The notes under the pieces are model-generated. The model searched no databases and was not told the origin of the DNA. It worked only from the letters and a program-made list of their open reading frames with translations. Below, piece by piece: positions 7,980 through 15,084 of a stretch of 18,334 bases of DNA. The position numbers were made by a program, and so were the translations under genes. Position 1 is the stretch's first letter. The number at the start of each line of letters is the position of its first letter. This DNA comes from an uncultured Ellagibacter sp. (GTDB lineage Bacteria; Actinomycetota; Coriobacteriia; Coriobacteriales; Eggerthellaceae), in NCBI RefSeq assembly GCF_934643285.1, contig NZ_CAKUBT010000025.1:1-18334 (forward strand), in the 5' to 3' direction.

Positions 7980-8140
7980 CGATAAGTTGTGGAGGAATAC
8001 GGTATCTGTACTAAAAATGGGACAGATAAAGCGCAAATTCCTCTCGAAATGTCAATTTTTATGGACATGTGTGGCGAAACTGGGGTGAAATCCCTCGAGT
8101 TATGGAGAGAATTCATAACTTATCGTCATTTTTGTACACG
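7965..8140. repeat. Structured 176-bp element bounded by a 27-bp inverted repeat
   Basis: Arms 7965-7991 and 8114-8140 are inverted copies of each other with only two differences (one at 7978/8127, one at 7989/8116). The left arm contains the stop codon of the DUF559-like gene. Inside lie nested pairs: gaggaat (7992-7998) with attcctc (8037-8043) enclosing tatctgt (8003-8009) with acagata (8022-8028), then atgtc (8049-8053) with gacat (8064-8068). Taken together they could fold into a long stem closing a branched RNA, or be a MITE-like element. The interior is AT-richer than flanking genes. I know no named family for it. Confidence 0.6.
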
Positions 8141-8187
8141 GCACCACCGCAAGGATAAAGTCGAGCGGTTGGAGCAGCATTCCCGAG

Positions 8188-8778
8188 CTAGGCGCCTTCG
8201 GTCGAGGCCGCATCACCGGAAGGTGCAGCGTCCGCAGGGGCGTCGATCTCATCGAGCATCGAGCGCGCCTCCTTGAAGCGCTTCGCGAGCTCGGCTTTCT
8301 GGTCGACCCGCTCCTCCGCCGCCTTCTGGGAATCCTCCGTGATGGCCAATGCACACGCGACAGCATCGGTATGCGTATACGAAAGCGAGATGGGAAGCTC
8401 GCGAACGCCCAGCTCCTTGGCTACCTCCTTCGCGCGGCCCGACAGCACCACATAAGGCCGCCCCTTCGACGAGCGCTTCACCTCGATGTCGCGCACTCCG
8501 ATTCCGCGAGTGAAGCCGCACCCGAGGGCCTTCACCACGGCCTCCTTCGCAGCGAAGCGCGTGGCGAAATGGACCTCGGGCATAGCCGTGTCCTCGCAGT
8601 AGCAGCATTCCTCGCAGGAAAACACCTTGCGCGCGAACGACGGAGTGCGCTCCAGAATCTTCTTCATGCGCGCAATCTCGACGATGTCGACGCCAAGGCC
8701 GACCGCTCCGTCGATGGGCAGCGACACCGCGGCGGCGTCCTCGACCGCGCGAACGGTTTCCTCTTTCCGTGCAGGCAT
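8188..8778 (-). CDS. acpS: Holo-[acyl-carrier-protein] synthase AcpS with extra N- and C-terminal parts
   Basis: AcpS transfers 4'-phosphopantetheine from CoA to the serine of acyl carrier protein, activating fatty-acid synthesis. The core is clear: GLGVDIVEIARMKKIL (metal-binding Asp31), HFATRFAAKEAVVKALG (Glu79), then SKGRPYVVLSG, LPISLSYTHTDAVACALA. At 196 residues it is much longer than the usual 120-130: there is a leader of about 25 residues and a charged Ala/Glu/Asp-rich tail of about 54 residues after the fold. A cysteine cluster SCEECCYCED (Cys55, 58, 59, 61) sits where family members usually have few cysteines. The ATG at 8778 lies 15 bases after the glmS stop, so the two are probably cotranscribed. 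A TTG directly before it is possible but less likely. Confidence 0.92.
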   Translation of the reverse strand: MPARKEETVRAVEDAAAVSLPIDGAVGLGVDIVEIARMKKILERTPSFARKVFSCEECCYCEDTAMPEVHFATRFAAKEAVVKALGCGFTRGIGVRDIEVKRSSKGRPYVVLSGRAKEVAKELGVRELPISLSYTHTDAVACALAITEDSQKAAEERVDQKAELAKRFKEARSMLDEIDAPADAAPSGDAASTEGA

Positions 8779-8793
8779 CAAGACCCCGCTTCC

Positions 8794-10620
8794 CTATTCC
8801 ACCGTCACGCTCTTCGCGAGGTTGCGCGGCTGGTCGACATCGCAGCCGCGCTCGACGGCGATGGCGCGGGCGAACAGCTGCAGCGGCACGCTCGCCGTGA
8901 TGGCGGAAAACGCATCGCGAACCTTCGGGATGTAAATCACGTGGTCAGCGTGCTGTTTGATGTCCTCGTCGCCCTCGGTGGCCACGGCGACGATCATCGC
9001 GCCACGGGCCTTGCTCTCCTGCAGGTTGGAAACGACCTTGTCGTAGACCGGGCTCTTCGTCGCGATGGCGATGACGGGGAACCCTTCGTCGATGAGCGCG
9101 ATCGGGCCGTGCTTCATCTCGCCGGCGGGGTACGCCTCGGCGTGCAGGTAGCTGATTTCCTTCAGCTTGAGCGCGCCCTCGTAGCTGATGGCAGCGCCCA
9201 TGCCGCGCCCGATGAAGAGCGCGTTGCGAGCGTCCTTGCACGCGCGCGCCGCCTCCTCGATGGAGGGCTTGCACTCGGCGAGGATGCGCTCGACCTGCTC
9301 AGCCGTGTCCGCCAGCTCGCGGAACAGGAGGCGGATCTGGTTCATGCGCAGCTTGCCCTTCGCCTGCGCGAGCAGCATCGCGAGCAGCGTCAAGCTCACC
9401 ACCTGGCCCAAGAACGATTTCGTCGACGCAACGGCGATTTCCTTGTTCGCCTTCGTGTAGATGACGCCGTCGGACTCGCGCGCCACGGGGCTGCCCACCA
9501 CGTTGGTGATGCCGAACACGCGGGCGCCCTTCACGCGGGCGTCGCGAATAGCGGCGAGCGTGTCGGCCGTCTCGCCCGACTGGGACACCGCCACGACGAG
9601 GGTCGTCGGGGTGATGATGGGGTTGCGATAGCGGAACTCGCTTGCGACCTCGCATTCCGTGGGAATGCGCGCCCAGCCCTCGATCAGGTTCTTCGCGATG
9701 AGACCCGCATGGTAGCTCGTGCCGCACGCGATGACGTACACGCGGTCGATGAGGTTGAGCTCCTCAGGAGTCAGGTCGAGCTCGTCGATAGAGAGCGCAC
9801 CGTTCACAAGCCGCCCAGCGAGCGTGTCGCGGATGACGCGCGGCTGCTCGTGGATCTCCTTCAGCATGAAATCGGGGTAGCCGCCCTTTTCGGCCAGGTC
9901 AAGATCCCAATCGACATGCGTGATGCGCGGCTCGATCGCACGCCCCGCCTCGTCGGTGTACTCGATGCCCGAAGCGGTCATGCGCGCGTACTCGCCGTCC
10001 CCCAAGATGACGACATCGCGCGTGGCGTCGATCATGGCGATCATGTCGGAGGCGACGTACGCGCCGTCTTCCCCCTGCCCGATGACAATCGGGGAATCCT
10101 TGCGCGTGACCGCGATGACGTCCGGCTCCATGTCGCAGACGGCGGCAAGGCCGTACGCGCCCACGATGCGAGAGCACGCCTCGCGCAGCGCCGCAACGAG
10201 ATCGCCCTGGTAGGCTTCTTCAAGAAGATGGGCGACGACCTCGGTATCGGTCTCGCTCGTGAAGACGTGCCCGCGACCCTCAAGCTCTTCGCGCAACTCG
10301 GCGAAGTTCTCGATGATACCGTTGTGCACGACGGCGATATGCCCGCCGCAAGAAGTGTGCGGATGCGCGTTCGCTTCGCTCGGTTTGCCATGCGTAGCCC
10401 AACGCGTGTGCCCGATGCCGCACGTGCCCTGGAAATCAAAATGCGACAGCGTGTGCGCCAGGCTCGCCACCTTGCCCTTGCGATGGATGACAGCAAGGGA
10501 GTCGCCCTCCTGCACCGCGATGCCGGCCGAATCGTAACCGCGGTACTCAAGCCGTGTTAAACCCTGAATGAGAATGCCCTGAGCTGGGCGTTTACCAGTA
10601 TATCCCACGATTCCGCACAT
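8794..10620 (-). CDS. glmS: Glutamine-fructose-6-phosphate aminotransferase GlmS
   Basis: GlmS makes glucosamine-6-phosphate from fructose-6-phosphate and glutamine, the first step towards UDP-GlcNAc and peptidoglycan. The 608-residue protein starts MCGIVGYTG, so Cys2 is exposed after Met removal as the glutaminase nucleophile. The N-terminal Ntn domain shows LEYRGYDSAGIA, GIGHTRWATHGKPSEANAHP and HNGIIENF. Two SIS sugar-isomerase domains follow (VIACGTSYHAGLIAKN, SQSGETADTLAAIRDA, then FIGRGMGAAISYEGALKLKE, AYPAGEMKHGPIALI), and the C-terminus is the typical DVDQPRNLAKSVTVE. ATG 10620 has AAGGAG upstream; the frame extends to 10665 but Cys must be residue 2. It heads a glmS-acpS pair. Confidence 0.97.
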   Translation of the reverse strand: MCGIVGYTGKRPAQGILIQGLTRLEYRGYDSAGIAVQEGDSLAVIHRKGKVASLAHTLSHFDFQGTCGIGHTRWATHGKPSEANAHPHTSCGGHIAVVHNGIIENFAELREELEGRGHVFTSETDTEVVAHLLEEAYQGDLVAALREACSRIVGAYGLAAVCDMEPDVIAVTRKDSPIVIGQGEDGAYVASDMIAMIDATRDVVILGDGEYARMTASGIEYTDEAGRAIEPRITHVDWDLDLAEKGGYPDFMLKEIHEQPRVIRDTLAGRLVNGALSIDELDLTPEELNLIDRVYVIACGTSYHAGLIAKNLIEGWARIPTECEVASEFRYRNPIITPTTLVVAVSQSGETADTLAAIRDARVKGARVFGITNVVGSPVARESDGVIYTKANKEIAVASTKSFLGQVVSLTLLAMLLAQAKGKLRMNQIRLLFRELADTAEQVERILAECKPSIEEAARACKDARNALFIGRGMGAAISYEGALKLKEISYLHAEAYPAGEMKHGPIALIDEGFPVIAIATKSPVYDKVVSNLQESKARGAMIVAVATEGDEDIKQHADHVIYIPKVRDAFSAITASVPLQLFARAIAVERGCDVDQPRNLAKSVTVE

Positions 10621-10885
10621 ATGAGAGCTCCTTGTCGTCAGGCGCGGGCGCGCTTTTTTCCGCACCTATTCTAGGTGATTCGCGCAGGTTGGAAGTCCCC
10701 ATGGCCGTCAAAGCAGAAAATCACTCGGCAGTGGCGCATCCTGGTCGCGTGGTCACCAACGGCAAGTCCCGTGCAGCCACGCCGCCGCGAGCACCGCCGC
10801 ACACCCTGCTCGCGCGCTTTAGCTTTCGAGCAATCCGCCACCCTCGCGCAACTAACCGAAAGCCCCTGTAATCTTTCGGAAAATA
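10621..10885. other. Non-coding leader region between divergent glmS and the PadR-type gene
   Basis: No gene is supported here; the short open frames are of poor composition. On the glmS side there is a perfect dyad cacctattctaggtg (10663-10677) that contains TAGAAT, a possible glmS -10 box, on the minus strand. A GC palindrome (gcgcg-gg-cgcgc) follows in the leader next to a run of six T/A. The expected leader is only about 40-50 bases, too short for a glmS ribozyme. Confidence 0.5.
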
Positions 10886-10915
10886 TTGGCAGGCTGATTA
10901 GCTTTGAGCGATAAT
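10886..10915 (+). promoter_or_regulatory. Sigma-70-type promoter of the PadR-type gene
   Basis: TTGGCA (10886-10891) and GATAAT (10910-10915) are separated by 18 bases, each 5/6 to consensus. Transcription would start near 10922, giving a leader of about 40 bases. Confidence 0.6.
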
Positions 10916-10930
10916 AAGGAGTTGTTTCAG

Positions 10931-10940
10931 ACGTATACGT
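10931..10940. promoter_or_regulatory. Palindromic operator candidate for the PadR-type regulator
   Basis: A perfect 10-bp palindrome, acgtatacgt, lies just downstream of the predicted start point and 21 bases before the ATG. It sits inside a looser dyad bounded by tttc (10925) and gaaa (10944-10947). Position suggests autorepression by the adjacent PadR protein, as known for that family; binding itself is inferred. Confidence 0.45.
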
Positions 10941-10961
10941 GTACGAAAGAGGTCCTGCATT

Positions 10962-11393
10962 ATGTGGAGCAGCTGCCATCCAAAGTCGGATGACGACTTG
11001 AAGGAATGCGCTGAGCTGGGCAAATCGCTCAATCGTCTTTCCCAACCCACCATTCTCACCCTGCTTGCCCAATCGGAAACCCCGCTTCATGGCTACATCA
11101 TCGTCCAGCAAGCGGCCAGCTCCCCGATGTTTGGCGGAAAGAAACCCGACGCGACAGGCGTCTACCGCGCGCTTAAGCGCATGGAGGAATCGGGGCTTGT
11201 CACCTCCGAGTGGGAAACTCCCGCCGAGGGATCGGCGAAACGCCTGTTCAAGCTTACAGAAAAGGGTCGTCGCTGCCTGCGCCGCTGGATTGACGCGCTC
11301 GCCTGCTACGAGCTCACGCTCGAAGAGCTTCGCAAGGACGCCGCCGACGCGCTCGACATCGAGCTCCCCGACGCACCGACCTGCTCGCACTAA
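10962..11393 (+). CDS. PadR-family winged-helix transcriptional regulator
   Basis: The 143-residue protein carries the PadR winged helix: LSQPTILTLLAQSETPLHGYII (helix 1-2 with the HGY signature), then DATGVYRALKRMEESGLVTSEW (recognition helix), and a wing leading to KRLFKLTEKGRRCLRRW. PadR proteins are usually repressors released by small aromatic or drug-like ligands and often control a neighbouring gene. The C-terminal helix is short, so it belongs to the compact PadR type. Cysteines at residues 5, 16 and near the C-terminus may be incidental. Its promoter and operator lie just upstream, and a flavin-reductase-like gene follows 86 bases later in the same direction, the probable target or operon partner. 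Confidence 0.88.
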   Translation: MWSSCHPKSDDDLKECAELGKSLNRLSQPTILTLLAQSETPLHGYIIVQQAASSPMFGGKKPDATGVYRALKRMEESGLVTSEWETPAEGSAKRLFKLTEKGRRCLRRWIDALACYELTLEELRKDAADALDIELPDAPTCSH

Positions 11394-11479
11394 CTTTCGC
11401 ACTCGATTCGCTCATGGCGGTGAGCCCCTCGACTGCGAGAGCTCCGCAATCGTTATCTCTCACCTGAAAAAGGAGCCCC

Positions 11480-12049
11480 ATGAGCGAATCATCCGCGCGT
11501 CGCGCGCAAGATTACCCCGCAGTGTCCGGCCGCGACATCGCCGCACTGCAAGACCCGCGCCCCATGACCATCATCGGCGCATGCGGCCCGAGTGGTGAAA
11601 CCTGCTTCGCCACCGTCATCTGGGTCACGCCGCTTTCTCACAATCCCCCACTCATCGCCTTCGCCCTCCGCGCGAAATCGCGCACCATGCAGCTCATCCA
11701 ACAATCGAGGGCCTGTAGCATCACCACGCTTCCCGCCACTGAAAAGGCCGTCGAGCTTGCAGAATACTGCGGCACTACCTCGGGAAACATCGTCGATAAG
11801 GCCTCACAAGTCCCCCATTTCACCGCGACCGCAAAAAACGGCTCGCCGGTTCCCGTGCCCGAGCTCGCGTACGCCTGGGAAGTTTGCGGGGTGAACGATA
11901 TCCAGCAAGCTGGCGATCACCTGCTTGTCATCTGCAACGTGGAGAAAGCGCATATCGACTGCGAACGCGACGGAAAAGGCCAGCTCATTCCCCACGATAT
12001 GCTCCTCTGCGTGCAGCACGGCACCTACGCCGCCGACCGCGTGCTGTAG
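11480..12049 (+). CDS. Flavin-reductase-like FMN-binding split-barrel protein
   Basis: The 189-residue protein resembles the flavin-reductase-like domain (DIM6/NTAB group). It shows RPMTIIGACGPSGETCFATV (start of the split barrel), WVTPLSHNPPLIAFALRAKSRTMQLIQQS (the flavin phosphate region, where family members have a similar S-x-x-P-P segment), then CSITTLPATEKAVELAEYCG and a late HLLVICNVEKAHID strand. Members bind FMN and are flavoprotein reductases or partners of oxygenases; here the substrate is unknown. AAAAGGAG stands 5 bases before the ATG. It is likely cotranscribed with the PadR-type gene and converges on the acetyltransferase gene. The exact reaction cannot be told from sequence. 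Confidence 0.85.
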   Translation: MSESSARRAQDYPAVSGRDIAALQDPRPMTIIGACGPSGETCFATVIWVTPLSHNPPLIAFALRAKSRTMQLIQQSRACSITTLPATEKAVELAEYCGTTSGNIVDKASQVPHFTATAKNGSPVPVPELAYAWEVCGVNDIQQAGDHLLVICNVEKAHIDCERDGKGQLIPHDMLLCVQHGTYAADRVL

Positions 12050-12152
12050 CAGGCCCGCAAGCCGCGAGGAACCAATCCTGGCGACTAAGGAGACCCTCCA
12101 CCGCTGTGAGTACCTTGGGTTCGCGCATCACCGCTCAACCCAAAGAAAAACT

Positions 12153-12187
12153 CGGGGCTCTGTCACCTCAACGATGGCAGAGCCCCG
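12153..12187. terminator. Terminator after the leftward operon, shared with the flavin-reductase gene
   Basis: A 13-bp inverted repeat (12153-12165 with 12175-12187, one G-U type pair) has a 9-base loop. Read leftward it is followed by agtttttcttt, a good T tract, so it ends the acetyltransferase operon 34 bases after the last stop codon. Read rightward the tail is cacttgttt, a weaker end for the flavin-reductase transcript. Confidence 0.82.
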
Positions 12188-12220
12188 CACTTGTTTCCAG
12201 CTTCGCTTTTCTCGGCGCCC

Positions 12221-12658
12221 TTATGCGTCCTTGCGCTTCCATCCCATGGGAAGCGGGCCGCACTCCTCGATGAGCGGGCACCCGTCGCATTCCTCCGTCA
12301 CACCGGGGGCGATATCGTCCCAGGGAATCTCGGTGAACCCCAAAACGCGATAGAACTCGATCGACTTCCCGCGTGCTACCAGGCGAATCTCGTCGTGATG
12401 CGCTCTGGCGTCGTCGATAAGCGCCCGCCCGACGCCGTACCCGCGCCACTGCTCGTTGATTACCACGGGATTCACGTGCGCGATTCCCGCCTCGCTGAAC
12501 GCCAGACGGCAAAAGCCCACGCAGTCGTCGTCCCTGTTCGCCGCGACGGTGACGTTCTCAAGCGAGGGGATGGCGTCCATCCCCTCGTTGTACGCATAGT
12601 AATTGATAAGCGCCCAGTCGCTCTCACGTGCCGGGCGCAGCGTAAACAAATCGCTCAT
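12221..12658 (-). CDS. GNAT-family N-acetyltransferase with cysteine-rich tail
   Basis: The 145-residue protein begins MSDLFTLRPARESDW, typical of GNAT folds. The acetyl-CoA pyrophosphate loop is QWRGYGVGRAL (residues 70-80), with VNPVVINEQ as the preceding strand and IEFYRVLGFTEI as the late beta-bulge region. After the fold, residues 122-145 form a tail with Cys124-x2-Cys127-x5-Cys133 that could bind a metal; such a tail is not standard. Substrate unknown. The frame is open far upstream (to 12961) but the region before 12658 is the end of the ferredoxin-DUF169 gene in another frame. The start lies 14 bases after that gene's stop, indicating translational coupling in one operon; the ribosome site is weak. 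Confidence 0.85.
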   Translation of the reverse strand: MSDLFTLRPARESDWALINYYAYNEGMDAIPSLENVTVAANRDDDCVGFCRLAFSEAGIAHVNPVVINEQWRGYGVGRALIDDARAHHDEIRLVARGKSIEFYRVLGFTEIPWDDIAPGVTEECDGCPLIEECGPLPMGWKRKDA

Positions 12659-12672
12659 GACCTGGCCTTGCA

Positions 12673-13698
12673 CTACATGATGGGCGGCACGTAGATCTTC
12701 ATACGCGAGTGCGGGATCGCCTTCAGCGAAAGCTCGGTCAGCCCCTGCGCCACCGTCTCCAAGCGATCGGTCGGTACGCCCATGAACATCATGTCCTCGC
12801 CGATGTCGGTCGCCGCGCGGCAGCCGTAGCACCCGAACGTGATGTTCGGCTCCTCCTTCATCAGGGGATACAGCACCGCCTCCACACACATCGAGTTGAA
12901 GCCCGATGCGTGGAAATCGAAGCGATGGCCGCTGTAGTAGCTCATCGACATGCACAGCCACATCATCTGCTCGGGCGTGCCCGTGAACACGACCACCTCG
13001 GGCTTGCGCACCGTCTTCGAAAGCGGCGCGACGTAGGTTGCACGGCGGCTATGCGGGGGAAGCGTCGGACGCTCGCGAACCATGCGCGCCGCGGCCTCCG
13101 CGTTCACCACCTTGTGGAAGAGCACGTAAATCTCGCCCGTCGCCAGCTTCTCAGGAACGCCCGTCATGCCGAAAATCGACGTGCCATCAGGGCACGAATG
13201 CCGAAACGGCGGCATGAGGATGCTCGCACCACGGCGCGCCGCCATCATCGCCTGGCAAAAGCGCAGGTTCTCGGATGGCATGGGGACGTCGGGCAGAAGC
13301 TCGTCCTTGTCGATGAGGCTCACCGCGACGGGGCGCCAGCGAAGGTCGAGCTTATCCATGATGGTGCGTTCCAGCTCGGCATAGTGCCGGTGAAGCTCGG
13401 CGTCGATCGGCTCGGCGCGCGGCTCGTCAGCGAAGGGATCATACGTTGCGTCTCCCTCGCATTCGACGGTAAGCGCACGCTGGGGGCAGTTGCCCGCACA
13501 CGTGGTGCACCCCACGCAGTTGTCGATGTGCGCTGCGAAGGGATAGCCCTCCTCGTTCGCTTCGAGCACGTTGCAGGGGCAAAACGCGATGCACAGGCCG
13601 CACTTCACGCAGCGCGATGCGTCGTTGGTCACCGAGTAAACGGTCTCGCTCGCGTCGTTGGAGGCGTCCCACAACGCGATCTGATCTTGAGTGTCCAT
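12673..13698 (-). CDS. 2x[4Fe-4S] ferredoxin-DUF169 fusion protein
   Basis: The 341-residue protein has two 4Fe-4S motifs near the N-terminus, CVKCGLCIAFCPC (Cys30, 33, 36, 40) and CVGCTTCAGNCPQ (Cys61, 64, 67, 71), followed from about residue 110 by a DUF169 (COG2043) domain: WRPVAVSLIDKDELLP, RFCQAMMAARRGASILMP, CPDGTSIFGM, VVVFTGTPEQMMWLCM, FGCYGCRAATDIG. DUF169 proteins occur in anaerobes and archaea and have no settled function; ferredoxin fusion suggests an electron-transfer role. Start is uncertain: ATG 13698 follows the radical SAM stop by 5 bases but has no well-spaced ribosome site, while GTG 13725 would overlap that gene. Either way the genes are tightly coupled. The product has no signal peptide, so it is cytoplasmic. 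Confidence 0.85.
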   Translation of the reverse strand: MDTQDQIALWDASNDASETVYSVTNDASRCVKCGLCIAFCPCNVLEANEEGYPFAAHIDNCVGCTTCAGNCPQRALTVECEGDATYDPFADEPRAEPIDAELHRHYAELERTIMDKLDLRWRPVAVSLIDKDELLPDVPMPSENLRFCQAMMAARRGASILMPPFRHSCPDGTSIFGMTGVPEKLATGEIYVLFHKVVNAEAAARMVRERPTLPPHSRRATYVAPLSKTVRKPEVVVFTGTPEQMMWLCMSMSYYSGHRFDFHASGFNSMCVEAVLYPLMKEEPNITFGCYGCRAATDIGEDMMFMGVPTDRLETVAQGLTELSLKAIPHSRMKIYVPPIM

Positions 13699-13703
13699 GT
13701 TCG

Positions 13704-15020
13704 CTACCGCAATTCTTCCTTGCACCAGGGCGGATACACGCGTCGTCCCGAGGAGTCCGTCAGATGGTACGAGCAGAACGGAATGGCCCGCCCATCAGGC
13801 ACGGTGACCATCATGGAGCACTCGCGCAGACGCTGCGTGTCCATGGAGATGGCATCCATGTAGTTCATGATGATGACCGACAGGCCGCTTTTCACCTCAA
13901 CGCCCTTTTTGGAGAGGATATCCAAGAACACCGAGCCCTGCGGGCTGTCGGGGCTGTAGCCCTCGCGATACTCCTCGGTCGTCATCGCGCGCGTCGCGGG
14001 ATAGAATCCGGACGGATGCGCGGGCACGCCCTCGGGCGGGGTGCCGTGCACCAGGAACACGCCGGTGTCGCACAGCGGGTTGGAGCACCCGAGCGGCCAG
14101 ATGTCCTCCACACGCAGAAGGCCGTCGGACTGCTCGGCCAGATCGAAGATGACGTCGCCTGCGCTCATGGGCATGGCGCGCTCGGCGTCGAAGCGGCCGG
14201 AGGTGAAGGCAGGCTGCAGCGCCAAGCCGGCCACGACGTCGGCGTTCTCAAGCGAGAAGCGCAGAAGGTCGCCCAGCTGGTCGTCGTTGAGGCCGGAAAC
14301 GACCGCGACGGAGAGCACCACCTGGATGCCAACCTCGCGGCAGCGCTCGATCACCTTGAGCTTGGTCGCCAGGATATCGCGCCCGCACGTGCCCTTGTAC
14401 ACGTCGCCCGTCAAGCCATCGAAAGAGAGGTACACGCCAGTGAGGCCCGCGGCGACAAGATCTTCGAGGTAGCCTTCCTTGTTCGCGATGACAAGGCCGT
14501 TCGTGTTGACCTCGATGCCCCAAAAGCCCTTCTCGCGGCCCATATAGATGATGTCGACCAGATCCTTGCGGCAGGTGGGCTCGCCGCCAGTGATCTGCAC
14601 CGCGCCGTCGGTTCCCACCGCGTTCGCGATCACGTCGTACATCGCCGAGATCTCATCGAGTGTCGGGTCGCCCTCGCCGGTCTCGGCGTTCATGAAGCAC
14701 ACGGGGCAATGCAGGTTGCAGTTGCGCGTGACCTCGATCTCGAGCAGCGTGCCGCGGCGCTCATGGCGCGCACAGGTGCCGCACCCGAACGGGCACTTGT
14801 CCGTCACGGGGATGGTGTTTTGCGGCTTGGTCTTCTCGAACGCCTCGGAGAGCAGCCACTCGTAGTGCTCGGCGGAGGGCCACATGCGCGTGTCGAGCTT
14901 GCCGTGCTCGGGGCACGTGCGCGTCATCCACACGACCCCCTCGTCGTCGGCGTACACCTCCGCCGGCAGCTCCTTCAGGCACGTCGGGCACAGTGCCCCC
15001 GTTTTATGCAAAGTACGCAA
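13704..15020 (-). CDS. Radical SAM protein of the COG1964 type with extra cysteine clusters
   Basis: The 438-residue protein carries the radical SAM motif VTRNCNLHCPVCF (Cys101-x3-Cys105-x2-Cys108) and the glycine-rich strand VQITGGEPTCRKDL. Before it are a ribbon-like Cys11-x2-Cys14 with CPEHG at 36, and a second cluster KCPFGCGTC (Cys76, 80, 83). The C-terminus, MNYMDAISMDTQRLRECSMM with DGRAIPFCSYH, resembles the COG1964 pattern also found in tetraether-lipid synthase relatives and, as I recall, in selenodomain-associated radical SAM proteins. Substrate cannot be told; the extra cysteines suggest auxiliary clusters. The start is a TTG at 15020 with AGGACGAG upstream; an in-frame TTG four codons later is an alternative. 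No UGA-selenocysteine site is seen. Confidence 0.85.
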   Translation of the reverse strand: MRTLHKTGALCPTCLKELPAEVYADDEGVVWMTRTCPEHGKLDTRMWPSAEHYEWLLSEAFEKTKPQNTIPVTDKCPFGCGTCARHERRGTLLEIEVTRNCNLHCPVCFMNAETGEGDPTLDEISAMYDVIANAVGTDGAVQITGGEPTCRKDLVDIIYMGREKGFWGIEVNTNGLVIANKEGYLEDLVAAGLTGVYLSFDGLTGDVYKGTCGRDILATKLKVIERCREVGIQVVLSVAVVSGLNDDQLGDLLRFSLENADVVAGLALQPAFTSGRFDAERAMPMSAGDVIFDLAEQSDGLLRVEDIWPLGCSNPLCDTGVFLVHGTPPEGVPAHPSGFYPATRAMTTEEYREGYSPDSPQGSVFLDILSKKGVEVKSGLSVIIMNYMDAISMDTQRLRECSMMVTVPDGRAIPFCSYHLTDSSGRRVYPPWCKEELR

Positions 15021-15043
15021 AATCTCGTCCTATCTGGTCTGAA

Positions 15044-15076
15044 ACAACGGCCCGTTGTGGCGGCTGATAAGCCGCC
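15044..15076 (-). other. Two dyads in the gap between the transferase and radical SAM genes
   Basis: Reading leftward, ggcggc-ttatca-gccgcc (15076-15059) is followed at once by acaacgg-g-ccgttgt (15058-15044) and then tttcag. They lie between genes 64 bases apart. They may tune relative expression by mRNA processing or weak termination; there is only a short T run. Confidence 0.4.
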
Positions 15077-15084
15077 GCAACCCC

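Noticed and set aside
7989..8276. Possible small rightward gene starting GTG inside the inverted repeat (95 codons)
   Set aside because: Its first 50 residues look fairly natural, but the rest runs antisense through acpS as low-complexity Arg/His. No clear promoter was found; it is left as part of the structured-element question.
8371..10560. Very long rightward open frame (729 codons) antisense to glmS and acpS
   Set aside because: It is a high-GC shadow frame: Arg/Ala/His/Asp-rich composition with no recognisable motif, while the opposite strand encodes clear GlmS and AcpS.
10620..10680. glmS ribozyme in the glmS leader
   Set aside because: The predicted leader is only about 40-50 bases, and ribozyme core sequences are not visible; glmS ribozymes are typical of Firmicutes.
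10632..10914. Short rightward open frames in the glmS-PadR gap
   Set aside because: No ribosome sites, overlap with promoter elements, and basic low-complexity composition.
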